A stretch of DNA of 5,416 bases from Bacillota bacterium (GTDB lineage Bacteria > Bacillota_C > Negativicutes > JAEYSJ01): positions 1 to 5,416 of the forward strand of contig JAEYSJ010000019.1 of NCBI GenBank assembly GCA_023434855.1, given 5' to 3'. Of this stretch, positions 1-5,416 are shown in pieces; position 1 is the first letter of the stretch, and the number at the start of each line of letters is the position of its first letter. The notes below the pieces were generated by a model that ran no database searches, was not told the DNA's origin, and worked only from the letters and a program-made list of their open reading frames with translations. The translations under genes and the position numbers were made by a program.

Positions 1-428
1 CCATAGGACTCGTTAATAACGCGGGTAATTTCTCTTTCGACAGCGATAACAGGCTCTATTTCACAGCCTGACACCATTCTTACGTCATCAATTGCAAAAA
101 GATTGGTTGGATCAGCCATCGCCAGCATCAGCTTTTTACCTTGTTTTTTAATAGGAATAATATGATAGCGTTCAGCCAAAGCTAACGGGATAATTGTCGC
201 CAGCTCCCTATCTACCGCTGTACAAGACAAATCAACATACGGCACACCCAACTGGAATTCTACCGCTGCAATCATGCTCTCCTCAGAAATATAGCCAAGA
301 TTAATTAACGTTCTTCTTAAGTGTTCGCCTGTTTTTTCCTGAACACTAAGAGCCTTTTCCAGTTGTTCCCTGTTTAAGAGACCAGCCTCAATTAATAATT
401 CTCCCAGCCGTTTGTTACTATTGATCAT
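1..428 (-). CDS. PilB/GspE-type secretion/pilus assembly ATPase, N-terminal part (runs off window)
   Basis: I translated this by hand from ATG 428 to the window edge: 142 residues with no stop, so the gene continues past base 1. The N-terminus matches the MshEN/T2SSE_N domain of the ATPases that drive type IV pilus extension or type II secretion at the inner face of the membrane. Residues 7-30 begin RLGELLIEAGLL and end in Q30. A second, weaker copy spans residues 36-59 and leads into QLGVPYVDL (59-67). The Walker A/B ATPase core expected further on lies outside the window, so PilB and GspE cannot be told apart. AGGTGG at 436-441, 7 nt upstream, supports the start. The gene follows aroE by 24 nt and is probably cotranscribed with it. 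Family assignment is firm; the specific role is inferred. Confidence 0.85.
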   Translation of the reverse strand, partial: MINSNKRLGELLIEAGLLNREQLEKALSVQEKTGEHLRRTLINLGYISEESMIAAVEFQLGVPYVDLSCTAVDRELATIIPLALAERYHIIPIKKQGKKLMLAMADPTNLFAIDDVRMVSGCEIEPVIAVEREITRVINESY

Positions 429-452
429 GCATCCACCACCTAAAAATGCATT

Positions 453-1295
453 TCAATATAAGTTAAAAACTTTGCACATCACTTCATATGACGGCCATTG
501 GCTTGTCCAAAGTTTGAAAGCTAAAGCCCCCTGTTCAATTAACATACCCTGACCGTTAATAATAATATGTCCACGTTCGGCAGCATTGGCTAAAAAACGG
601 GTATGCGGCGGATTGTAAATTAAATCACATACTACGGCACTAGGATTAACCGCAGACCAGTCAATCGGCAGTTCACCTTCCGTATGAGGCGACATACCAA
701 CAGGAGTGCAATTTATAAGAATATCACATTCTGTGAGAACCCGGGAGAATATGCCGTCATACCAGGTACAACCCGTGAGACCATCATCCTGGGGAAAAGT
801 GCGAATAAAATGCTCCGCTTTGCTAATATCACGGGTTGCAACCGTTATGCGGGTTATTCCATGATCAAGGAGACCGGCTACTACTGCCCTTGCAGCCCCC
901 CCTGCTCCCAAAAGCACTGCTTTTTTGTTGGCAATAGTCACATTCCGGGATTCAAGAGAGCGTATAAAACCTTCGGCGTCAGTATTGTGCCCAATGCAAC
1001 GACCATTTTGAATCACTATGGTATTAACCGCTCCTACCACTTTAGCACTGCGATCAATTTCATCTAAATAAGACATTATTGCCACTTTATGAGGAATAGT
1101 CACATTCACGCCGATAAATCCCATAGCTTTTAGGCCATCAATTGCTTGAGGCAAATCACAAGGCTTTACCGGTAACGGCACATAAGCATAATCAAGATCC
1201 GCCGCCGCAAAGGCAGCATTATGCATTATGGGGGATAATGAATGTTCCACCGGCCAGCCGAGAATCCCTATCATTTTTGTTTTGCCTGTTATCAT
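453..1295 (-). CDS. aroE: Shikimate dehydrogenase (NADP+)
   Basis: Reduces 3-dehydroshikimate to shikimate with NADPH in the cytoplasm, a late step of the common aromatic amino-acid (chorismate) pathway. The 280 residues are full length for AroE. The substrate domain shows S19 and S21 in HSLSP, and NVTIPHK (64-70) with catalytic K70. It also shows N91 and T92, then NTDAEGF (104-110) with the catalytic partner D106. The nucleotide domain has the glycine-rich loop GAGGAA (130-135), R155 in ATRD at the site that contacts the NADP 2'-phosphate, and NCTPVGM (195-201). The C-terminal signature NGQGMLIEQGALAF (247-260) contains Q255. No key residue is missing. GAGGAG (1304-1309) lies 8 nt before the ATG and decides the start over M8. 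It sits 32 nt after yqeG with no promoter evident in the gap, so it is likely the middle gene of an operon. Confidence 0.97.
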   Translation of the reverse strand: MITGKTKMIGILGWPVEHSLSPIMHNAAFAAADLDYAYVPLPVKPCDLPQAIDGLKAMGFIGVNVTIPHKVAIMSYLDEIDRSAKVVGAVNTIVIQNGRCIGHNTDAEGFIRSLESRNVTIANKKAVLLGAGGAARAVVAGLLDHGITRITVATRDISKAEHFIRTFPQDDGLTGCTWYDGIFSRVLTECDILINCTPVGMSPHTEGELPIDWSAVNPSAVVCDLIYNPPHTRFLANAAERGHIIINGQGMLIEQGALAFKLWTSQWPSYEVMCKVFNLY

Positions 1296-1327
1296 AAAAA
1301 CTGCTCCTCATTTCCTGGAAATATATG

Positions 1328-1837
1328 CTAACTTTTCAACAGGCCCTTTGCCCGTAAAAGTCGTACTGTAATATTCTCTAATTTACGCGTTAATTTAGTA
1401 CCAAAAAATTCTTGAGAACTTAAGGGTTGCACCCAAATGGTAAACAAGCCTAATCGATTGCCGCCTAGTATATCAGTAAACAATTGATCACCGACCACCG
1501 CCACTTCCGATTTAGTTAAGCCCAAGGCAGCTACAGCCTGGCGAAAACCGGTTTTGGCAGGTTTATATGCGCGTGATACGAAAGGTATATTCAATATTGC
1601 AGCTATATCGCCTACCCGTTGTCCCAAATTATTAGAGACAAGGCATATGCAGAAACCTTTCGACTGTAAATCTTTCAGCCAGGTAATTATTTCCGGCTGT
1701 ATAGTAAGACTATTCCATGGGATAATAGTGTTGTCCAAATCAAAGATAATACCTTTAATACCTATTTCCTGTAATTTATCAGCTTCAATTTCTGATAATG
1801 AATTTACTTGTAAGCACGGGCAAAGCAGCCTAATCAA
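1328..1837 (-). CDS. yqeG: YqeG-family HAD IIIA-type phosphatase
   Basis: A small haloacid-dehalogenase-fold phosphohydrolase of the YqeG family, probably cytoplasmic; its physiological substrate is not established. I choose the TTG at 1837 (169 residues). AGGAGG lies 7 nt upstream, and the predicted N-terminus then lines up with the family start about 32 residues before the catalytic motif. An ATG at 1855 would add six residues but has no ribosome binding site and falls only about 5 nt after the predicted transcription start. Counting from that ATG, motif I is DLDNT (39-43, nucleophile D39 and acid D41), motif II is SNN (74-76), motif III is K98 in YKPAKTG, and motif IV is GDQLFTDILGGNRLG (122-136) with D123 and D128. 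There is no cap domain, as expected for this family. In B. subtilis yqeG precedes yqeH and aroE; here yqeH is absent and aroE follows directly. Confidence 0.92.
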   Translation of the reverse strand: MIRLLCPCLQVNSLSEIEADKLQEIGIKGIIFDLDNTIIPWNSLTIQPEIITWLKDLQSKGFCICLVSNNLGQRVGDIAAILNIPFVSRAYKPAKTGFRQAVAALGLTKSEVAVVGDQLFTDILGGNRLGLFTIWVQPLSSQEFFGTKLTRKLENITVRLLRAKGLLKS

Positions 1838-1844
1838 ATATATG

Positions 1845-1850
1845 CCTCCT
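1845..1850 (-). promoter_or_regulatory. Ribosome binding site deciding the TTG start of yqeG
   Basis: On the minus strand this reads AGGAGG, 7 nt before TTG at 1837-1835. It lies inside the reading frame if the ATG at 1855 is used, so it argues that the first six codons are leader, not protein. Confidence 0.75.
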
Positions 1851-1866
1851 GTCATGTCATGCTAAA

Positions 1867-1896
1867 ATTATACCATAAAATATACTTTTATGGAAA
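1867..1896 (-). promoter_or_regulatory. Extended -10 sigma-A-type promoter for yqeG-aroE-ATPase operon
   Basis: On the minus strand the -10 is TGGTATAAT (1875-1867), a perfect TATAAT with the TGn extension. The -35 is TTTCCA (1896-1891), 4 of 6 matches to TTGACA with an 18 nt spacer. The predicted transcription start is about A1860, giving a leader of roughly 23 nt to the TTG start. It is the only good promoter I see upstream of the three codirectional genes. Confidence 0.7.
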
Positions 1897-1937
1897 AAAT
1901 TATTAAAATTTAGGGAACAGGAATACCTGTTCCCTAA
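1893..1937 (-). terminator. Intrinsic terminator after the sigK 3' part
   Basis: A perfect 12 bp stem (TTAGGGAACAGG pairing with CCTGTTCCCTAA, 1910-1937) has a 4 nt loop. On the minus strand it is followed by a T-rich run at 1909-1893. It begins 14 nt after the sigK stop codon. The plus-strand side lacks a T-run, so it acts on leftward transcripts. Its T-run touches the -35 of the yqeG promoter, so the two transcription units sit back to back with almost no spare DNA. Confidence 0.85.
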
Positions 1938-1951
1938 TAGTATACACTCTA

Positions 1952-2329
1952 TCAGCTATCTTCAGCGGAAAGATTTTTTCCCAGCTTTCCAATTGCCCGC
2001 TTTTCTATTCTTGAAACATAAGAACGTGATATACCCAGCATCCTAGCAATATCACGCTGCGTTTTGCGACTGCCGTCAGGCATGCCGAATCTCATTTCAA
2101 GCACCCATTTTTCCCGACTGCTTAAACGGCTTATTTGTTTACTAAGCCGCTCATGTTCACATTGATTTTCAACTGCTTCAGCTACGACATCTGGTGCAGT
2201 GCCTAATACGTCAATTAAAGTAATCTCATTACCTTCCTTATCAACGCCAATAGGATCATAAAGACTAACTTCGGACCTTATCCGGCGTGTACTTCTAAGA
2301 TGCATTAAAATTTCATTTGCTATCCTCAC
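1952..2329 (-). CDS. sigK: RNA polymerase sigma-K factor, C-terminal part (split gene, SpoIIIC-like)
   Basis: Sigma-K directs late mother-cell transcription during sporulation (coat and spore maturation genes). This 125-codon frame holds only the C-terminal half. Region 3 is seen in EVSLYDPIGVDKEGNEITL (20-38), and the region 4.2 helix-turn-helix in KTQRDIARMLGISRSYVSRI (89-108), which reads the -35 element. Region 2, which binds core polymerase and the -10, is absent. The DPIG-DKEGNEI-LIDVL pattern matches sigma-K, not its relative sigma-E. Homology begins at N5 (NEILMHLR), exactly at the AATGA core; the preceding four codons belong to the inserted element. The formal start is GTG 2329 with no Shine-Dalgarno, and it overlaps the recombinase by 17 nt. 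I infer that it is not expressed as a working product until the element is excised and it is fused to the 5' half. The alternative is a permanently broken gene. Confidence 0.9.
   Translation of the reverse strand: MRIANEILMHLRSTRRIRSEVSLYDPIGVDKEGNEITLIDVLGTAPDVVAEAVENQCEHERLSKQISRLSSREKWVLEMRFGMPDGSRKTQRDIARMLGISRSYVSRIEKRAIGKLGKNLSAEDS
2313..2317 (-). other. Putative recombination core (AATGA) of a skin-like element attachment site
   Basis: The minus strand reads GATAGCAAATGAAATTTT with AATGA at 2317-2313. From what I recall of the B. subtilis skin element, its shared crossover core is also AATGA, in the sigK codons for Glu-Asn-Glu-Ile. Here the sigma-K-like sequence starts at the same Asn-Glu-Ile codons, and sequence on the other side is recombinase coding. 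The TGA of the core is also the recombinase stop codon. The partner site is not in the window, so the core is inferred from homology. Confidence 0.75.
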
Positions 2330-4073
2330 CTAACGGCTCTGCAGTGTTCTCCCCATTTTCAGCAAGTCCACCGCCGCTCTCCGAAAGGAAGTCCTCGGTT
2401 GGCAATTCAATACCGCCGCTGTCATCAGAGCCAAATAGATACACATGAACATGCTCGCCGTCCCAAACCACCTTTTTCACAAAGGCGCGTAAGGCGGCGC
2501 GTTTTTGTTCAACGCTCATATCGTCTATCGTATCCTTAAAGGTTGTAAGCATCTGACGGATAATATCAAACTCAATATTAGAAAGTACATGACTGGCTGT
2601 AAGGCTCTCCATTTCCGAAATACGGCTTTTCATTATTTCACCCTTGCCGTGCAGTTCGTCAATTCCTTTAACGATACGACCCTTGGCTGCTGTATCCGCC
2701 GCTATAGAGAGTGACGATATCAGCCCGGCAATCTCTTTTTCATTCTCTGCAAGCGCACCGCGCAGGCGATCTAAATTATCATCATATTCTTCACGATTGC
2801 CTTCCAGTTGTTTTTTGCCAAGTTCAAGCTGACGGATAAATTCTGAACTGTCTGCGCCAAGTCTTTTTATTTCTTCACATACAACTCGATCAAGCATATT
2901 TCCGTTGGCGTTCTTCATCTGGCAGACATGACAGCGGCTCTTTTCCTTCATGGCACAAAGATAAGAATAAATAAACTCTCCTTGTGCATATAGGCGTTTA
3001 CTTAGTTTAGGACGCATATAGTCCCCGCAGGTGCAAAACAAAAGGCCGGAAAGCAGTGCGACGTTGCTTCTGGGTTTACGGAAAGACTTAGACCGATTCT
3101 GATCTAAGCATTCCTGTACCTTGATCCATTCCATCCCTTTGATCAAACCTGTGTGCTTCCCCACAGCCGCAATCCATTCGTCCATTGGGCGTATTTGGTT
3201 AGTCTTACCGGATTTTTGAATGGTACGGTTATAGGCCATAATGCCATGCGTGCTGTCAAAATCTTCTTTTTCGGCAAACAAATCTACCTCGTTTTCGATT
3301 AAGTAACGATAAGCATCCTCGTCAGCAATCATATATACAGGATTGGTAAGGATATTACGGAGAGCAAAGCGGGTAAACAGTTTCTGGTTTTTCGTTTTAT
3401 AACCGTTTTGAATAAAGTAAGTTTCCGTTTTCGTCAATGAATTTGTTTCCAAGAATACTCTGTAAATCTCTTTAACGATTTCTGCTTCTTCGGGAATCAG
3501 TTTTAACTTACAGGCTTTTTTGGTTTTCCCTTCTATTGTTACATTCTCCACTTGTTCAGAGATATACCCTGTGGGTGATGTACCGCCAAGCCAACGACCG
3601 GTTTTTGATAACTCATGCATATTATCACGGATACGCTCGGCTATCGTTTCACGCTCCAGTTGGGAAAATACAGAGGAAATATACATCATGGCTCTGCCCA
3701 TAGGAGAGGAAGTATCGAATTGTTCCTTAATAGAAATAAAAGAAACTTTCAACCCGTCCAATTCTTCAATCAGCTTGGCAAAGTCACCTATATTACGGCT
3801 TATGCGGTCAAGGCGATAGCAGACAATCGCAGAAAAGGTATTTGCCCTTGCATCAGCCATCATCTTCTTAAATTGAGGACGCTCCGTATTGCCCCCCGAA
3901 AAGCCTTCATCTTCATATATCAAGATACCTTCGTCCTTGCAATTGGGATACTGGGCACGGATATACTGTTTGCAAAGCTCGATTTGATTTTCTATACTTT
4001 CGCCCTTACCTGTGAATTTAGATTTACGAGAATAAATGGCAATCTGTTCTGTATTTTCTTGCGTTTGCTTCAC
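2313..4073 (-). CDS. spoIVCA: Large serine recombinase, probable sigK-element excisionase (SpoIVCA-like)
   Basis: A 586-residue site-specific DNA recombinase that would cut and rejoin the attachment sites of the element splitting sigK. The catalytic resolvase domain spans about residues 10-155: nucleophile S15 in YSRKS, active-site arginines in YRLDRISRN (86-94), the SSPMGRAM stretch (122-129) and QLERETIAERI (138-148). The recombinase domain follows (about 160-340), with GRWLGGTSPTGY at its start and a zinc ribbon containing C347, C349, C373, C381 and C384. A long charged helical segment (about 400-510), probably a coiled coil, comes next, and the protein ends in an acidic, glycine-rich tail. 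The start is GTG 4073; GAGGG is 13 nt upstream, farther than ideal. All catalytic motifs are intact, so it looks functional. Its position against the sigK 3' half supports the SpoIVCA role; sequence alone would only say phage-type integrase. Confidence 0.92.
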   Translation of the reverse strand: MKQTQENTEQIAIYSRKSKFTGKGESIENQIELCKQYIRAQYPNCKDEGILIYEDEGFSGGNTERPQFKKMMADARANTFSAIVCYRLDRISRNIGDFAKLIEELDGLKVSFISIKEQFDTSSPMGRAMMYISSVFSQLERETIAERIRDNMHELSKTGRWLGGTSPTGYISEQVENVTIEGKTKKACKLKLIPEEAEIVKEIYRVFLETNSLTKTETYFIQNGYKTKNQKLFTRFALRNILTNPVYMIADEDAYRYLIENEVDLFAEKEDFDSTHGIMAYNRTIQKSGKTNQIRPMDEWIAAVGKHTGLIKGMEWIKVQECLDQNRSKSFRKPRSNVALLSGLLFCTCGDYMRPKLSKRLYAQGEFIYSYLCAMKEKSRCHVCQMKNANGNMLDRVVCEEIKRLGADSSEFIRQLELGKKQLEGNREEYDDNLDRLRGALAENEKEIAGLISSLSIAADTAAKGRIVKGIDELHGKGEIMKSRISEMESLTASHVLSNIEFDIIRQMLTTFKDTIDDMSVEQKRAALRAFVKKVVWDGEHVHVYLFGSDDSGGIELPTEDFLSESGGGLAENGENTAEPLGEDSK

Positions 4074-4110
4074 CTTATTGCACCAGCCCTCATGTACTAT
4101 ATTATCATTT

Positions 4111-4116
4111 ATTATA
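4111..4116 (-). promoter_or_regulatory. Possible -10 box for the recombinase gene
   Basis: The minus strand reads TATAAT about 38 nt before the GTG start. No convincing sigma-A -35 lies at 16-18 nt (TTTTAA at 17 nt matches 3 of 6), and I could not fit a clear sigma-E-type pair. It is a candidate only, in an AT-rich stretch. Confidence 0.25.
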
Positions 4117-4190
4117 ACACAGCGTCCGCAATATTAAAAAGGACAAAACTAAGTTACCACCTGCTTTAACAGGCAATGTCGTCAACTTAA

Positions 4191-4244
4191 GAAAAAAGAA
4201 ATAAAACTGCCAGGTTCTCTGTTCTACAGTCAAACCTGGCAGTT
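4191..4244 (-). terminator. Intrinsic terminator downstream of the repeat-protein gene
   Basis: A perfect 12 bp stem (AACTGCCAGGTT at 4205-4216 with AACCTGGCAGTT at 4233-4244) encloses 16 nt that can form a further CTGT/ACAG pairing. On the minus strand it is followed by a T-rich run at 4204-4191. It lies about 210 nt after the repeat-protein stop and just upstream of the recombinase, so it separates the two transcripts. Confidence 0.85.
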
Positions 4245-4455
4245 AGCAAAAAATATTAAAATAAATTATATTTTATCAACACTGATTACAAACCAACTTC
4301 AAAATTCCCCTACTTATTCTCCCTTTTTTCATTCTAGTTTTCCCAAATTACTAATACGTTTTTTCACCAAGTCTGACAAACAATAATTGTATGGTTTTCA
4401 ACGCTGTGATAAAGGATAATCCCGTTTCCAGATTCCCCCCTGCAAAATTTTAAAC

Positions 4456-5416
4456 TTATTGTAACGTAACCGACACATCCGTCCATAGCCCTGGTGAAAC
4501 GACAAAATTACTGCTTGTCACGGTACTACTATCTTTTGTTACCTTAACATTGTATATACCAGTGATTAAGAACCAACAACTAACCTTGCCAGCAGTATCT
4601 GATGTTAAATTCGCCATTGCTTCACTCCCCTCTCTATAGAATTTTACTGTTGCACCACTGATAGGAGCATTGGTTCCATCAGTAACGGTAACCGTCGCAC
4701 CTCCTTTACCGTACACTGAAATCGTGGTACTTGCCGTACTGCCAACTGCTATAGTTATATCTTTATGTGCCGAAGTATCTATCCAATTCGAGTAACTTGC
4801 ACTTGTAACATTAAAGGTATACGTACCAACTGGTAGATTATTGAAGGCTGCAACCCCGGAGCTATTCGTTACTGCGTTATAAGTACTACCATTAATTGTT
4901 ACGCTGACCGTTCCCCCGACAAAAGGTGTAGTACCGGTATAGTTCGGAGAATTAGTTGATTTATCATAAACGGTGATCGAAACGTTCCCCAGCCCGATCA
5001 AGGATATAGTGCCGCTGCCACCAGTTGTCGTCACGGCTACGCTAGCCGTATTACTAGTATAATTTGTAGCACTAGCGGTAAAAGGATAGGTCCCTAATGG
5101 TAGTCCATTAATCGTCGCTACGCCAGAACCATTTGTCGTTCCTAAATAGGTAATTCCGTTTACGGTAGTACTTACCGTTGCTCCACTGATTGCATTTGTC
5201 CCATCATTGACCGTAATGGACACCCTGCCATCTCCGTTTAAGACAATCGTACCACTGCCACCGCTTGTAGTTACCGCTATATTTCCCGTCTCAGTAGCAT
5301 AACCTATAGCATTGGCGACAAAATCATGGGCTCCTAATGGTACTCCACTAATGGTCGCTACTCCTGAACCATTCGTTGTTCCTGAATAGGTAGTTCCGTT
5401 CACTGTAGTACTTACG
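4456..5416 (-). CDS. Repetitive Ig-like/carboxypeptidase-regulatory-like domain protein, C-terminal part
   Basis: The frame is open through the window edge: codons for VSTT before the GTG at 5403 continue the repeat pattern, so that GTG is an internal valine and not a start. The 319 visible residues form three units of 80, 89 and 87 residues and a final one of 63. Each carries the pattern VS-T-NG--Y-G-TN-SGVA-I-(G/N)-(L/V)P-GTY-F---A--Y, typical of small beta-sandwich domains of the carboxypeptidase regulatory-like/Cna-B-like superfamily. The composition is rich in Thr, Ser, Gly, Val and Asn, and Cys-poor, as in secreted or surface stalk proteins. No LPXTG motif or C-terminal membrane segment is present, and the N-terminus is not visible. 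Role unknown: adhesion, surface layer or spore surface are possibilities. It may be cargo of the sigK element. Confidence 0.8.
   Translation of the reverse strand, partial: VSTTVNGTTYSGTTNGSGVATISGVPLGAHDFVANAIGYATETGNIAVTTSGGSGTIVLNGDGRVSITVNDGTNAISGATVSTTVNGITYLGTTNGSGVATINGLPLGTYPFTASATNYTSNTASVAVTTTGGSGTISLIGLGNVSITVYDKSTNSPNYTGTTPFVGGTVSVTINGSTYNAVTNSSGVAAFNNLPVGTYTFNVTSASYSNWIDTSAHKDITIAVGSTASTTISVYGKGGATVTVTDGTNAPISGATVKFYREGSEAMANLTSDTAGKVSCWFLITGIYNVKVTKDSSTVTSSNFVVSPGLWTDVSVTLQ
4647..5415 (-). repeat. Tandem coding repeats, three units of 240, 267 and 261 bp
   Basis: Units start at codons at 5415, 5175 and 4908; a diverged fourth begins at 4647 and runs to the stop. The first two are close at DNA level: in a 75-base segment compared by eye (5101-5175 against 5341-5415) about 64 bases match. 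The unit at 4908 is clearly more diverged, and the last keeps only the general fold pattern. The first visible unit may itself be one of a longer array beyond the window. Confidence 0.8.

Larger units (their letters stand above)
4074..4455. other. Intergenic region without a supported gene
   Basis: This 382-base AT-rich stretch separates the repeat protein from the recombinase. It holds a strong leftward terminator (4191-4244) and a possible recombinase -10 box (4111-4116). From 4245 to 4455 I see only AT-rich sequence and short frames lacking ribosome binding sites. It does not encode the missing N-terminal half of sigma-K, which would need about 110 codons. Confidence 0.7.
2313..5416. mobile_element. 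Skin-like sigK-intervening element, one end only
   Basis: One boundary is the AATGA core in sigK at 2313-2317; the element extends rightwards through the recombinase and runs off the window. No sigK 5' half is found in 4074-4455, and the repeat protein occupies the rest, so the far end must lie beyond 5416 if the element is intact. Skin elements in Bacillus and Clostridioides are decayed prophages of varied length. No phage structural gene is visible here. The extent is inferred. Confidence 0.55.

Noticed and set aside
684..1067. 127-codon plus-strand frame
   Set aside because: It lies opposite aroE, which has all family motifs; the translation has no recognisable domain.
2300..2330. Imperfect inverted repeat around the AATGA core (GATAGCA against TGCATC)
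   Set aside because: It is too short and mismatched to claim as recombinase half-sites without the partner site for comparison.
3520..4169. Two plus-strand frames of 99 and 184 codons
   Set aside because: Both lie mostly opposite the recombinase catalytic region and show no domain or ribosome binding site; they are shadows.
4276..4332. 18-codon minus-strand frame (ATG 4332) downstream of the repeat protein
   Set aside because: It has only a weak GGGAAA upstream, no recognisable motif and an AT-rich setting; not supportable as a gene.
4384..4450. G-run and loose inverted repeat just after the repeat-protein stop, considered as a riboswitch or terminator
   Set aside because: The pairing has many mismatches, there is no T-run, and no known riboswitch core could be matched.
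4456..5403. GTG at 5403 as the start of the repeat protein
   Set aside because: The same frame continues upstream with residues matching the repeat unit, so this is an internal valine codon in a gene cut by the window edge.

Overview
The window comes from an endospore-forming member of the Bacillota. It carries the 3' half of the late mother-cell sporulation sigma factor sigK, together with a yqeG-aroE-secretion/pilus ATPase cluster. A sporulating Negativicute (Sporomusa/Pelosinus type) or a clostridial lineage would fit, but this is a guess from gene order. Every gene I can support is on the minus strand, so transcription runs from right to left.

Right part (5416 to about 4190): the 3' end of a long secreted or surface-type protein built from 80-90-residue beta-sandwich repeats. 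It is open at the window edge and is followed about 210 nt downstream by a strong intrinsic terminator.

Middle (4073 to 1952): a 586-residue large serine recombinase whose stop codon overlaps the start of the C-terminal part of sigK. The sigK piece holds regions 3 and 4 and lacks region 2. The join falls at the pentamer AATGA in the Asn-Glu-Ile stretch, the same place where the B. subtilis skin element interrupts sigK. I therefore read 2313 rightwards as one end of a skin-like, developmentally excised element. The recombinase (SpoIVCA role) would remove it in the mother cell and restore sigK. The other end and the 5' half of sigK are not in the window, so the repeat protein may be cargo of the element. 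A terminator closes the sigK unit.

Left part (1896 to 1): a probable operon with an extended -10 promoter, yqeG (HAD-family phosphatase, probably starting at TTG 1837), aroE (shikimate dehydrogenase, complete), and the N-terminal 142 residues of a PilB/GspE-type ATPase with an MshEN (cyclic-di-GMP-binding type) domain. The genes are 32 and 24 nt apart, with ribosome binding sites in the gaps.

The most notable content is the split sigK with its attachment core lying inside the recombinase stop codon.
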